NCBI RefSeq assembly: GCF_000373985.1
Contig: NZ_KB893062.1
Span: 187-53,601, forward strand
Origin: Desulfobacter curvatus DSM 3379
Lineage (GTDB): Bacteria > Desulfobacterota > Desulfobacteria > Desulfobacterales > Desulfobacteraceae
DNA length: 53,415 nucleotides
Direction: 5' to 3'
Part shown: piece after piece, positions 7,528 to 17,101 of the stretch
Position numbering within the stretch: the stretch's first letter is position 1
Layout: every line of letters starts with the position of its first letter
Notes under the pieces: generated by a model
The model's database searches: none
The model's input: only the letters and a program-made list of their open reading frames with translations
What the model was told of the DNA's origin: nothing
Program-made: the position numbers and the translations under genes

Positions 7528-7959
7528 TTATCTTTGATATGAAAGCAGGAAAACACCGGCAAAAATCAATGCAACACCAATCAAACCGGATAAGGTAATT
7601 CGTTGATCTTTAAATAATAAAAATGCCATCAATGTTATGACAATAATTTGTCCCGATTTGATGGCGGATGCATAGCCGGCATTCGGCGCCAACCGAAGCG
7701 CTTCAACATCGCACAAATTTCCAATAAATGCGAAAACAGATGCCAACAACAAGAAAAGTAAGGCAGTACAATTTATATTTAAAGGCGTTCCGGTCGTAAC
7801 ATTGTAAATCAGATAAGCCGGGGTGGTAAATGCAAATAAATATAAGAGGATAACAGAAGTTGGCAAATCATAAGTTAATTTCTTGAGACTCAGCGCCATA
7901 CAAGCGAAGCTTATCATGCCAACCAACGCAAATATGAACCAACTTTGCTTTTCGAACAT
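7528..7959 (-). CDS. Small EamA/DMT-type transporter
   Basis: This 143-residue, strongly hydrophobic protein has about five membrane segments and EamA-type features: ALRLAPNAGYASAIKSGQII and a final LSGLIGVALIFAGVFLLSYQ. Single-repeat members of the drug/metabolite transporter superfamily have this size and work as dimers in the inner membrane. The substrate is unknown. It sits upstream of the thiamin operon on the same strand but more than 380 bases away, so joint transcription is doubtful. Confidence 0.8.
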   Translation of the reverse strand: MFEKQSWFIFALVGMISFACMALSLKKLTYDLPTSVILLYLFAFTTPAYLIYNVTTGTPLNINCTALLFLLLASVFAFIGNLCDVEALRLAPNAGYASAIKSGQIIVITLMAFLLFKDQRITLSGLIGVALIFAGVFLLSYQR

Positions 7960-8505
7960 TTATTTTCACCTATAAAATAACGTTCTGTTTTACCGGGCGA
8001 GCGGCGCATCACAAAAACCACCGACAACAAATATACACAATTCTTAAAGCATATTATATAGATAGCTTCTTACCGATCCTCGGTCGTCTCTCCAAGAGCT
8101 ATATCAACAACAGCTGCAGTCGGGATCTTTTTAGGTACTTTGGAGCACCCAGCCAGTGACTCTTCTGTATTGAGCAGAACAATTTCCAGTGATACGGATT
8201 CCCACACGATATCCGGGAATCTCAAAACTTAAATGGGTCATTATTCATATCTGTATCCAAAGACTCCAATAAAAAAAAATGTCAGAGCGCATAGAACTAT
8301 ACTGAACTAAAGATCGTGTATCAACTTTGTTAAATTGTGTAAAGAAAATATACTTTTCAGAACCCAAGACTATTTAATTTTGATCCTTATGCTGCTTTTC
8401 CCCCATCCACCCTGGACAAACATAAACTAACCGGTTATTTTAAACGGATGGTTAAATTTTTTCAAATTCTGATACAAAAAAATTTTAGGCAAAAAGGAAT
8501 CAGCA
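7960..8505. other. Intergenic DNA with a possible short protein relic
   Basis: No complete gene is supported. On the minus strand, 8070-8225 is open for about 51 codons and reads like a protein C terminus (SLEIVLLNTEESLAGCSKVP, then AVVDIALGETTEDR, stop), but it has no good start or ribosome site and no recognised family. The rest is AT-rich and probably contains the promoter of the tetR-efflux operon. Confidence 0.3.
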
Positions 8506-9165
8506 ATGGCGGATGCCGGCATCAGAGCGCATAAAAAAGACCAGTCTGTGCGCAAAATTTTAAATGCAGCGTTACTGGTTTTTGCCACCCGTGGATATAA
8601 CGGCGCCCGGGTTGATGCCATTGCCCGCAAAGCCGGGGTAAACAAGGCCATGATTTATTACCGGATCGGAAATAAACTGGCCCTGTACCAGGCGGTTATC
8701 CATGACATCTACCAGGACCGGGCAGCACAGCTCCACAAGGACATCCAGTCCAAAGCCACGCCCGAAGACAAATTAACAACTTATATCGCCAGCGTTGCCG
8801 CCATCATGGATGCCCATCCCCATTTCACCCGGATCATGATACGGGAGATGGTGTCCGGGTGGGCCAATTTCGGCCCGGCTATTTTTGAAGAGGTGAGTGT
8901 GACCGTCAGGATTGTCCAGGCAATACTTGACGAAGGTGTGGAAAAAGGCGTTTTTGTACAAACAAATCCCCTTGCCGTTCATACTATGATCATTGGTTCG
9001 CTTATTCTGAATCATCTAACCCAGCCGGTGAGAAATGAAATCATGGCGGCCCTGGACCCATCAGAAACCCCAGCTGATATCAGTGGTTTTAACCAGCTTG
9101 TCCCCCAGGTGCAACACCTGGTGATTGCTGCCCTGCGTCCCGAAGCTGATAGCCGTGAAACATGA
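8506..9165 (+). CDS. TetR-family regulator of the efflux operon
   Basis: The N-terminal helix-turn-helix is typical of TetR proteins: ILNAALLVFATRGYNGARVD, then AIARKAGVNKAMIYYRIGNK. The rest (about 150 residues) is an all-helical ligand-binding domain. At 219 residues the length is standard. It is the first gene of a tight plus-strand run with tolC, an adaptor and an RND pump, so it most likely represses this operon until a toxic ligand binds. The ligand is unknown. Confidence 0.9.
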   Translation: MADAGIRAHKKDQSVRKILNAALLVFATRGYNGARVDAIARKAGVNKAMIYYRIGNKLALYQAVIHDIYQDRAAQLHKDIQSKATPEDKLTTYIASVAAIMDAHPHFTRIMIREMVSGWANFGPAIFEEVSVTVRIVQAILDEGVEKGVFVQTNPLAVHTMIIGSLILNHLTQPVRNEIMAALDPSETPADISGFNQLVPQVQHLVIAALRPEADSRET

Positions 9166-9187
9166 GGAAAATAAGAAGAGACTAAAC

Positions 9188-10546
9188 ATGAAGAAGACCA
9201 TAATTACAACCCGGTCAATGTTTTTACTTATATCCGCTACCCTGACGCTGTCATGCCTGACGGGAACATGCCCGGCCCAGGAGCAGCTGACCGTGGACCG
9301 GGCGGTGCAGATTGCCCTTGAAAACAGCCTGCAGCGGCGCATGGCGGCAAAGGATGTTGAAATTGCCGATGAGGGGCTTGCCCGGGCCCAGGCCGAGTTT
9401 GGCCCCACTTTGACGCTTCAAGGAGGCCTTTACAGGTATAATGACACACCCACTATTGTGCAGACAAACCAGGGCCTGGCAAAGCTGAACAATGCCCTGT
9501 CGGACATGACTTATGGCAAGGTGCCGGAAACAAGCGTGCCCAGTGACCGCCGCACCTATTACGGCGGAGGGATCAAGGTGACCCAGCCTTTGTATACGGG
9601 CAATAAACTGACCGCCACCCGCCGCCTGGCCCAGGCCAACCTGGAAAATGCCCGGAAAAATCTGAATGCCTCGGACAATGATCTGGCGTTGTCTGCCAGA
9701 AAAGCATTTTACACCGTGATCCTGAGCCGGCAGATGGCCGGGGCCCTGGACGAGGCAGTGGAGAGCATGACCGGGCACGTCCGGGAGGCAACCGCCTTTC
9801 ATGATCAAAAAATTGTTCCCAAACTGGATCTTTTGCGGGCTAAGGAAAAACTGGCGGATTTAAGGCAGCAGCAGTTATATGCCCATAATAATGTGGATCT
9901 TGCCCAGACCTCCTTGAACTATGTGCTCGGCGTGGACATGGATACCCGCTACACCTATGATGATACCCACCAGACCCTGCCCATGCCCCGGGATCTTAAG
10001 GCCTGTATTGAAACCGGTGAGGGGAACCGGCCTGAGATCGGCGCTGTCGATGCACAGATCCGGATGGCAAAAGAGCAGATCGCCATTGCCCAAAGTGGCC
10101 ATCTGCCCACCCTGGCTCTGGTGGGGGCAGCCCACCGTTACGAACCTGAAAACGAGGATCCTTCCGCCCAGATCGGCATCGTGGCCAGCATTGATCTGTT
10201 TGACAGCGGCCGTACCAGCCATAAAAAAGCCCAGGCCGCCCGGGGGCTTGAAAAGGCCCGGACCGCAAAAAAGCAGATATTCAGGGGCATTCGCCTGGAG
10301 GTGGAGAAAGCATACCACGATGCCCAGGCCGCTTTTGAATCCATTGACGTGGCCGAAAAATCCCTGGATACGGCCCAAGAGGCCCTGGATGCCGCCCGGA
10401 CCCGTTACCGGGTGGGGTTAAGCACCTCTTTGGAACGGCTGGATGCCGAAGTGTCCCTGACCCGGGCAAAAACCAATCATATTCACGCCTTAAGTATGTA
10501 TAACATTGCGGTTGCGGAACTGGAACGCGCCATGGGAAAGGAGTAA
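9188..10546 (+). CDS. TolC-family outer-membrane efflux protein
   Basis: This is the outer-membrane channel of a tripartite pump. It has a signal peptide (MKKTIITTRS, hydrophobic core, CPAQEQ) and two repeated outer membrane efflux domains, each opening with a helix such as LTVDRAVQIALENSLQ and later AYHDAQAAFESIDVAEKSLD. The start at 9188 is preferred over the upstream frame start at 9125, because it begins the signal peptide and follows GAAGAG. About 452 residues is normal. It lies 22 bases after tetR and six before the adaptor gene. Confidence 0.9.
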   Translation: MKKTIITTRSMFLLISATLTLSCLTGTCPAQEQLTVDRAVQIALENSLQRRMAAKDVEIADEGLARAQAEFGPTLTLQGGLYRYNDTPTIVQTNQGLAKLNNALSDMTYGKVPETSVPSDRRTYYGGGIKVTQPLYTGNKLTATRRLAQANLENARKNLNASDNDLALSARKAFYTVILSRQMAGALDEAVESMTGHVREATAFHDQKIVPKLDLLRAKEKLADLRQQQLYAHNNVDLAQTSLNYVLGVDMDTRYTYDDTHQTLPMPRDLKACIETGEGNRPEIGAVDAQIRMAKEQIAIAQSGHLPTLALVGAAHRYEPENEDPSAQIGIVASIDLFDSGRTSHKKAQAARGLEKARTAKKQIFRGIRLEVEKAYHDAQAAFESIDVAEKSLDTAQEALDAARTRYRVGLSTSLERLDAEVSLTRAKTNHIHALSMYNIAVAELERAMGKE

Positions 10547-10552
10547 CCCCTG

Positions 10553-11674
10553 ATGAAACAAGGCAGAAAAAACTTTTTTTTAACGGCGTTGGTCTTTTGT
10601 GTGCTATTCGTACTGACCGCATCCGGGTGTAACAATTCTCCGGACCAAGAAGGCAAACAGGCCTCGACCGAACCAGCACCCCTTGTCACCAGCATGACCA
10701 TTTCCCCCCAAAATACCCGGCCGGCGCATCTGTTTTCAGGTGAGGTCCGGGGACGGTACGAGGCCGCATTAGGATTCCGGGTCCCGGGCAAAATCATTGC
10801 CCGCCATGTGGAAACCGGCACCCGGGTCAAGGCAGGCGATCTGCTCATGCAGGTGGACCCCAAGGATATCCAAGAAGCGGTGACGGCGGCCAAAGCCCAG
10901 GTGGATGCGGCCACAAGCCAGTATAATCTGGCTGCAGACCTGCTCAACCGCTTTAACGCCCTTTATGAACAGGATTACATGAGCAAGGCTGAGATTGACC
11001 GTTACCAGAACAGCGCAGACTCGGCCAGGGCGGTATTAAAGCAGGCCCGGGCCCAGTTTACCCAGGCGAAAAACCAGCTCGACTATTGTAATCTCAAGGC
11101 TGACGATGATGGTGTGGTCCTGGATATCCGGGCCGAAACCGGTCAGGTGGTGGCAGCAGGCATGCCTGTGGTCATCATGGCCAAAGGAGACCAGCGGGAG
11201 GTTGAAATCTTTGTGCCCGAGAACCAGGTGGCACAATTCAGCCCGGACGCCCCTTTCCACGTCAGTTTCTGGGCGCTTCCCGGCCTGACGGTGCAGGGAT
11301 ATGTCCGGTATGTGTCGCCTGTGGCAGATCCCATTACCCGGACCTACAAGACCCGCATCACCCTTATCAACCCCCCGGACACTGTTCGGCTGGGCATGAC
11401 GGCCTCTGCGGTCAGTGCCACACCTGAGGCCGGCAGCAGCCGGATTTTTATCCCGCTGTCCGCTGTTTATCAGGCCGGCGATGCGCCCATGGTATGGGTA
11501 GTTGAAGATCACAAGGCCAGGCTGCAACAAATCAAGCTGGGTAAAGCCGGGCACGGCGAAGAGATCCAGGTCATTGAAGGTCTGTCCCCGGGCGATGAAA
11601 TTATCACCACCGGCGTACACAAGCTTTCGGAAGGCCAGCAGGTCCGGACCCAACTCCCAGGCAAAGAGCGATAG
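10553..11674 (+). CDS. RND efflux periplasmic adaptor (lipoprotein)
   Basis: This is the membrane-fusion subunit linking the RND pump to the TolC channel. The signal peptide ends in a lipobox (LTASGC, lipidated Cys at about residue 26). A biotinyl-lipoyl-like region follows (GFRVPGKIIARHVETGTRVK, then AGDLLMQVDPKDIQ). A coiled-coil hairpin covers roughly residues 105-180, and a beta-barrel region and C-terminal domain (PGDEIITTGVHKLSEGQQV) come after. It has 373 residues and is two bases from the pump gene. Confidence 0.92.
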   Translation: MKQGRKNFFLTALVFCVLFVLTASGCNNSPDQEGKQASTEPAPLVTSMTISPQNTRPAHLFSGEVRGRYEAALGFRVPGKIIARHVETGTRVKAGDLLMQVDPKDIQEAVTAAKAQVDAATSQYNLAADLLNRFNALYEQDYMSKAEIDRYQNSADSARAVLKQARAQFTQAKNQLDYCNLKADDDGVVLDIRAETGQVVAAGMPVVIMAKGDQREVEIFVPENQVAQFSPDAPFHVSFWALPGLTVQGYVRYVSPVADPITRTYKTRITLINPPDTVRLGMTASAVSATPEAGSSRIFIPLSAVYQAGDAPMVWVVEDHKARLQQIKLGKAGHGEEIQVIEGLSPGDEIITTGVHKLSEGQQVRTQLPGKER

Positions 11675-11676
11675 AA

Positions 11677-14600
11677 ATGAAACACTTCAATCTAACCCAA
11701 TGGTCCTTGAACCACCGGCAGCTTATCTGGTTCTGTATTGTTTTAACGGCGTTGGCCGGCGTCTATGCCTACCAGGGCATGGGACGTATGGAAGACCCCA
11801 ATTTTACCATACGCAAGATGATAATCGGCGTGGGCTGGCCCGGTGCGTCGGCAACCGAGGTGGAACAGCAGGTTACGGATAAAATTGAAAAGGAACTGCA
11901 GGATATCCCGGGTCTGGATTACCTTGAAAGCTATTCCAAGCCCCAGCAAGCGGTCATCTATGTCAACATCAAGGACACCGTGCATGCCGGCGACATCCGG
12001 CCCACCTGGCTTGAGGTGCGCAACACGGTCAACAACATGAAGGATGACCTGCCCCAAGGCATTTTAGGCCCCTATTTCAACGACCGGTTTGATGATGTTT
12101 ACGGCAATATTTATGCCCTGACCTCAGACGGGTTTTCCTACGAACAGATGCGGGAAAAGGCCGAAGATATCCGCCAGGACCTTCTGAGGATCAAAAGCGT
12201 TAGAAAGGTGACACTGGAAGGGGTTCAGCCGGAAAAAATATATATTGAAATGGACAGCAAAAAATTGGCCCGCATGGGTATTGACCCCCGGCTTGTGGCC
12301 GCGGTCATCAAAAAGCAGAACACCGTGACCCCGTCGGGCATGCTGGAAACCTCGACAGATAATGTGTTTATCCGGGTTACAGGCCTTTTTGACAACGTTG
12401 CAGCCCTGCGGAAACTGCCCATCAGGGTGCTGGAGCGCACCTTCCGGCTGGGGGATATTGCCACGATCCGGCGGACCTATGCAGACCCCAGCGAACCCAA
12501 GATGTATTACAACGGGAAACCTGCCATCGGCATTGCCGTTTCCATGGAAGATGGGGACAATATTCTCAAACTGGGACAAGACCTTGAAGCGGCCGTTACA
12601 CGAATCAAACAAAACATGCCCCTGGGGTTTGACATTCACCAGGTGGCTAACCAGCCCATGGTGGTCAAGGACGCCATTGACGAATTTATCAAAACCCTGG
12701 CCGAGGCCATTGCCATTATTATCGTGATCAGCCTTTTAAGCCTTGGCCTTCGTTCGGGTATGGTGGTGGCGCTTTGTATTCCTTTAGTGGTTGCCGCCAC
12801 CTTTCTTTCCTTGAAAATGGCCGGCATTGACCTGCACCGGGTCTCTTTAGGCGCACTGATTATTTCTTTAGGTCTTCTGGTGGACGATGCCATGATCTCC
12901 GTGGAGATGATGGTGGTGAAACTGGAACAGGGATGGGATAAGGTAAAGGCCGCCTGCTTTGCCTACACCGTTACGGCCTTTCCCATGCTCACCGGGACCC
13001 TTACCACCTGTACCGGATTTATTCCTATTGGTTTTGCAAATGGCGTTTCTTCGGAGTACTGCAGGACCATTTTCCCGGTCATCGGCCTGGCCCTGATCAT
13101 TTCATGGGTGGTGTCAGTCATGGTAACCCCGCTGTTCGGGACGTATCTGATCAAGGCCAATCCCACAAAGGAAGGAGAAAAGGAAAGAGACATTTATAAT
13201 AAAGTCTTTTACCGGGTATTCAGGCGGATTCTGGTCTGGTGCCTGCGGTTCAGGTATGTGGTGCTGATTTTCACTGCCGCAGGTTTTGTTTTTGCCCTAT
13301 ACAGTTTTAAATATGTCAGGGAAGAGTTTTTCCCGGGCTCTGTGCGTCCGGAGCTGGTGGTGGATTTGACTTTGCCAGAAGGGGCCTCTATCCAGGCCAC
13401 GGATAAGCAGGCCAAGGCCTTTATGAACGCCATTTCCAGCAACCCGAACATTGACCATTTTGCCTGTTATATGGGCTTTGGCGGACCACGTTTTCTATTG
13501 ACCTTTGACCCGGTCATGCCCCAGTCGAACTTTGTCCAGCTTATCATCGTAGCCAAGGGACTGGATGAACGGAAACAGCTTGAGAACCAAATTCAGGAAC
13601 TTCTGGACAATTCCTTTCCCAATGTCCGGGGCTATATCAAGACCCTCCAGATGGGTCCGCCGGAGCCCTATCCTGTGATGCTGCGCGTATCAGGACGTAA
13701 CTATGAAAAGGTGCGAAAACTTGCGGACAAAGTCAAAGACGTGATGGCCGCAGACCCGAATTTAAAAGCGATCAATTTTAACTGGTATGAAAAGACCAAA
13801 AAGCTTCAATTACGTGTGGACCAGGACAAGGCCAGGATGCTTGGGGTCGCAAGTTCCGATCTGGCACTGGCCATTCAGTCCCAGCTCTCGGGCATCCCGG
13901 TCAGTGAATTCAGGGAAAAGGATAAAACCGTTGATATCGTATTACGCCTGTCCGCAGGCGACCGGCAGGCTTTAGATGATATCCGGACACTTCCCATCCA
14001 TGTGGGCCAGGGCAGAACCATTCCCCTGGAGCAGATTGCCGACATCCGTTTCGGCATGGAAGAGGGCCTGATATGGCGCCGCAACCTGTTGCCCACCATT
14101 ACGGTGCAGGCAGACACGGTGGCCGGCGTCACCGGCAACGATGCCAGCCAAAAAGTGTATGACGCCCTGAAATCTGTTCGGGAGGACCTTCCTGAAGGCT
14201 ATGCCATTGATATCGGCGGCCTTGCAGAGCAAAGCAAAAAAGCCACGGGCTATATTCTGGAGATGATACCGGCAATGTCCATGATTATTGTGATTCTTTT
14301 GATGATTCAATTGCAAAATATCCCAAACATGATCCTGACACTTTTGACAGCACCTCTGGGACTGATGGGCGTGATTGCATCCCTTCTGATTTTTGACATG
14401 CCCATGGGCTTTCTATCCCAGCTGGGCATCTTTGCCCTGTCAGGCATTATTATCCGCAATTCGGTGATCCTCATGGACCAGATCGAACGCCAGGTGGTTG
14501 CCGGAGAGAGCCGGTACCATGCCATTATCAGGGCTACGGTGTTCCGGTTCAGGCCCATTATGCTCACAGCAGCATCCACCATCCTGGGTATGGTGCCCCT

Positions 14601-14727
14601 GGCCGTAGACAAATTCTGGGCTCCCATGGCCATAAGCATTGGTGGTGGACTTTTGGGTGCCACGATCCTGACATTATTCGTTTTGCCCTGCATGGTGGCG
14701 GCCTGGTATCGGGTGAAAGAAGCGTAG
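11677..14727 (+). CDS. RND-type efflux pump, inner-membrane subunit
   Basis: This proton-driven pump subunit has 1016 residues, the usual length for the AcrB superfamily. It shows the N-terminal membrane helix, a large periplasmic loop opening with GMGRMEDPNFTIRKM, and the second loop after a repeat helix near residue 525. The proton-relay aspartate pair is in TM4 (LGLLVDDAMISVEMMV). The C-terminal half repeats the fold (SGIIIRNSVILMDQIE). The absence of metal-type signatures suggests export of organic compounds, but substrates cannot be told from sequence. It is the last gene of the operon and faces the molybdate-type transporter genes tail to tail. Confidence 0.93.
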   Translation: MKHFNLTQWSLNHRQLIWFCIVLTALAGVYAYQGMGRMEDPNFTIRKMIIGVGWPGASATEVEQQVTDKIEKELQDIPGLDYLESYSKPQQAVIYVNIKDTVHAGDIRPTWLEVRNTVNNMKDDLPQGILGPYFNDRFDDVYGNIYALTSDGFSYEQMREKAEDIRQDLLRIKSVRKVTLEGVQPEKIYIEMDSKKLARMGIDPRLVAAVIKKQNTVTPSGMLETSTDNVFIRVTGLFDNVAALRKLPIRVLERTFRLGDIATIRRTYADPSEPKMYYNGKPAIGIAVSMEDGDNILKLGQDLEAAVTRIKQNMPLGFDIHQVANQPMVVKDAIDEFIKTLAEAIAIIIVISLLSLGLRSGMVVALCIPLVVAATFLSLKMAGIDLHRVSLGALIISLGLLVDDAMISVEMMVVKLEQGWDKVKAACFAYTVTAFPMLTGTLTTCTGFIPIGFANGVSSEYCRTIFPVIGLALIISWVVSVMVTPLFGTYLIKANPTKEGEKERDIYNKVFYRVFRRILVWCLRFRYVVLIFTAAGFVFALYSFKYVREEFFPGSVRPELVVDLTLPEGASIQATDKQAKAFMNAISSNPNIDHFACYMGFGGPRFLLTFDPVMPQSNFVQLIIVAKGLDERKQLENQIQELLDNSFPNVRGYIKTLQMGPPEPYPVMLRVSGRNYEKVRKLADKVKDVMAADPNLKAINFNWYEKTKKLQLRVDQDKARMLGVASSDLALAIQSQLSGIPVSEFREKDKTVDIVLRLSAGDRQALDDIRTLPIHVGQGRTIPLEQIADIRFGMEEGLIWRRNLLPTITVQADTVAGVTGNDASQKVYDALKSVREDLPEGYAIDIGGLAEQSKKATGYILEMIPAMSMIIVILLMIQLQNIPNMILTLLTAPLGLMGVIASLLIFDMPMGFLSQLGIFALSGIIIRNSVILMDQIERQVVAGESRYHAIIRATVFRFRPIMLTAASTILGMVPLAVDKFWAPMAISIGGGLLGATILTLFVLPCMVAAWYRVKEA

Positions 14728-14748
14728 GAGAGGTCTTAAAACGCAAAA

Positions 14749-15465
14749 TTAAACCACAAAAGGTTCTTGGAAAAAATTGGTGGGAAGGTCCCGGGGCATT
14801 TGAAAAACGTCCCCTTTTACCGGATCGCCGGCCTGGCCGAAAAACCGCAGATGCCCCTTTTCCATAACAAGTATCCGGTCGCCAAGTTCCCGGGCCTCGT
14901 GCAGGTCGTGGGTCACAAATAAGGTGGTCAGGCCGAACTGCTGTTGAACCCGTTTGAATTGTTCCCGCAGATACCGGGCTGTCCTGTAATCCAGGTGGGA
15001 CAAGGGCTCGTCCAGCAGCAAAAGGTCCGGTTTGCTCGCCATGGCCCTGGCCATGGCAACCCGCTGTTTTTCTCCGCCGCTGATCTGCCCCGGGTAGCTT
15101 TTGGCCAGGTCTGTTATCCGGAACAGCCCAAGAAGGGTGTCAATTTCTTCCTGGACTTGATGTTTCTTCAGCCGCCGGGTCTGCATGGCGATTTTCAAAT
15201 TCTGGAATACAGTCATGTGGGGGAAAAGATAGAGGTCCTGGAACAGATAGCCGATTTTACGGCGATGGGGCGGCAGGGTATGGACAGCCTTTCCCCCCAG
15301 CAAAATCTGTCCGGTATGGGGAGTAAACCCAGCCAGAACATTCAAAAGAGAGGATTTACCGGCACCGGAGGGTCCGATAAGCACCATCAATTCGCCTTTT
15401 TGAATCTCAAGCCGGTCAACACTGACAAACCGGGACTCAAGATTATCTACAATCAGATGGCTCAT
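14749..15465 (-). CDS. Molybdate/tungstate-type ABC transporter ATPase
   Basis: This is the cytoplasmic ATPase of the uptake system encoded by the next two genes. It shows Walker A GPSGAGKSS, Q-loop LFQDLYLFPH, signature SGGEKQRVAMARA, Walker B LLLLDEPLSHLD and the switch histidine in FVTHDLHEA. At 238 residues it lacks the C-terminal molybdate-binding (TOBE) domain of classical ModC. This fits short ModC/WtpC/TupC-type ATPases. It is the third gene of a minus-strand ABC operon, 13 bases after the permease. Confidence 0.88.
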   Translation of the reverse strand: MSHLIVDNLESRFVSVDRLEIQKGELMVLIGPSGAGKSSLLNVLAGFTPHTGQILLGGKAVHTLPPHRRKIGYLFQDLYLFPHMTVFQNLKIAMQTRRLKKHQVQEEIDTLLGLFRITDLAKSYPGQISGGEKQRVAMARAMASKPDLLLLDEPLSHLDYRTARYLREQFKRVQQQFGLTTLFVTHDLHEARELGDRILVMEKGHLRFFGQAGDPVKGDVFQMPRDLPTNFFQEPFVV

Positions 15466-15478
15466 ACGATAACTCCTG

Positions 15479-16258
15479 TCAGTAATTCATGGCTTTCTGG
15501 CGCACACCCAGCCATTTAAGCGCCATGAGCAGCACCACCCCAAGGCAGATCAGAAGCCAGGCACAGGTAACGGCCAGCTCAATCTCTCCGCTGGTCAAAT
15601 TCAGGTAAACAGCAATGGGCAGGGTCTCGGTTCTCATCCGGGACGCCCCGGCCACCATCAAGGTCGCACCGAACTCCCCCAAGGTCCTGGCCCAGGCCAA
15701 AACGGCCCCGGCAAGAATGCCGCTGCGGGCCATGGGCAGGACAATGAAACAGAACACCCGGAGATCGGACAGCCCCAGCATGGCGCCGGCCTGTTCATAT
15801 TTTTCGTCAATACCCTCAAAGGTGGCGCGCACGCTTCTGATAACAAGAGGCGTGGCAATGAAAGTCTGGGCCAGGACAGCTCCGGCCGGGGTAAACAGAA
15901 AATCAATGCCGATTTTTTGCAGCCACTGCCCGGCAATATTTGGCCCCAGCAAAAAGAGCAGGCCCATGCCGGTAACCAGCGGGGTCATGACCATGGGGAT
16001 ATCCAACAGTGAATCCACGATAAATTTGCCGGGAAAAGTCCGCCTTGCCATGAGATAGGCCACCGGAAGCCCAAGGACCATGGCGATCCCCACCGACGAT
16101 ACCGATGTCGTAAGACTCAATTTAAGTGCAAACCGGGCCTCTTGGATAAAAAGGATCCGGAAAAGATCGGTAATCCCCATCTGGACAGCCAGGGCATATA
16201 AAACCCCCAGAACTCCGAGACAACAAATAACAAGAATGCCGTAGAACAGACGGATCAT
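15479..16258 (-). CDS. modB: Molybdate/tungstate-type ABC transporter permease
   Basis: This inner-membrane permease has 259 residues, about six membrane helices and the ATPase-contacting EAA-type loop (ARTLGEFGATLMVAG). Helix segments such as FALKLSLTTSVSSVGIAMVL and DIPMVMTPLVTGMGLLFLLG are typical of ModB/WtpB/TupB. The start overlaps the stop of the binding-protein gene by four bases (ATGA), a sign of coupled translation. Confidence 0.88.
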   Translation of the reverse strand: MIRLFYGILVICCLGVLGVLYALAVQMGITDLFRILFIQEARFALKLSLTTSVSSVGIAMVLGLPVAYLMARRTFPGKFIVDSLLDIPMVMTPLVTGMGLLFLLGPNIAGQWLQKIGIDFLFTPAGAVLAQTFIATPLVIRSVRATFEGIDEKYEQAGAMLGLSDLRVFCFIVLPMARSGILAGAVLAWARTLGEFGATLMVAGASRMRTETLPIAVYLNLTSGEIELAVTCAWLLICLGVVLLMALKWLGVRQKAMNY

Positions 16259-17010
16259 TGGGGCAGGGCCACAAAACCGGACCTTGTGAAATAAGCGGTT
16301 CCCCGGGGGCCAGAAACAAATGCTTTGAACTGTTCTGCCAGGGTGGCATCTTTAGCGGTCTTCAGCACGGCAATGCCGATGATCTCCGGGGTGTAATATT
16401 TTGTGGGGATGTCAAACATATCCAGGGTATCCTGGTGCATAAAGGCATTGGCCCGGGCCACAATGGCGGCATCCACAGCCCCCTGCACCACATAAAGGGT
16501 AAGCTGATTAACCGTGGCGCCATAGACGGCCACATTATCCAGAAATTGTTTTTCAAGGCCTGCATTTTTAATTATATCCATGCTGGTCCGGCCCAGAGCC
16601 ATAGCTTTGGGATCACCCATGGCCAGTTTGATGCCCGGTGCGGCCATATCTTCCAGGGTCTTAACAGCATGCCCCCCTTTCTTATTCACGGCGATCACCG
16701 GGGTGTGCAGGACCACCCGGCTGTCCGAAAGCACCAAGCCCCTTTCCTTGAGTTTATCGATATAAAAATAGGAACCCGGCATGAACAGATCCCCGCGCAG
16801 TACTGTCTGGTATTTGGCCATCTGCTTACCTGATCCACTATAGTCCACAACAACCTTGTGCCCGGTCTCTTGTTCAAATTGTGCAATGATTTTATCCGTG
16901 GGTTTTCTCAACCCGGCACCGGCATAAAGGAAAAGCTCATCTGCTCCGGCTTCAAGTATAAACAACAAAGAAATGCCAATGACCACCAGCCCCGGCAACA
17001 GTTTTTTCAT
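16255..17010 (-). CDS. modA: Molybdate/tungstate-binding periplasmic protein
   Basis: This protein captures oxyanions in the periplasm and hands them to the permease. It has a signal peptide (MKKLLPGLVVIGISLLFIL, cut near AGA-DE), then ELFLYAGAGLRKPTDKI, the ligand loop YSGSGKQMAKY and the later VVQGAVDAAIVARANAF, matching the ModA/WtpA superfamily. Length is 251 residues. Sulfate reducers need molybdate or tungstate for formate dehydrogenases, but sequence alone does not tell the two apart. A dyad at 17037-17054 lies just upstream. Confidence 0.87.
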   Translation of the reverse strand: MKKLLPGLVVIGISLLFILEAGADELFLYAGAGLRKPTDKIIAQFEQETGHKVVVDYSGSGKQMAKYQTVLRGDLFMPGSYFYIDKLKERGLVLSDSRVVLHTPVIAVNKKGGHAVKTLEDMAAPGIKLAMGDPKAMALGRTSMDIIKNAGLEKQFLDNVAVYGATVNQLTLYVVQGAVDAAIVARANAFMHQDTLDMFDIPTKYYTPEIIGIAVLKTAKDATLAEQFKAFVSGPRGTAYFTRSGFVALPQ

Positions 17011-17036
17011 CTTAAAATCTCCTACCCTAAATTAAC

Positions 17037-17054
17037 AAACCTATGCTAAGGTTT
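17037..17054 (-). promoter_or_regulatory. Short dyad before modA, possible operator
   Basis: AAACCT and AGGTTT form a perfect 6 bp dyad separated by six bases, 27 bases before the modA start. It may be an operator or the base of an RNA hairpin in the leader. It is not the known ModE consensus as I read it. Confidence 0.3.
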
Positions 17055-17101
17055 ATCAATGACAATTATACGCGTCAATACAATTTTAATTGATACAGGA
17101 A

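Noticed and set aside
8070..8225. Short gene on the minus strand
   Set aside because: It reads like a protein C terminus but has no start signal and no family match; at best a relic.
14749..17010. Phosphate, sulfate or iron ABC transporter
   Set aside because: The binding protein has the ModA/WtpA pattern and the permease the ModB-type helices; PstS, Sbp and FbpA signatures are absent.
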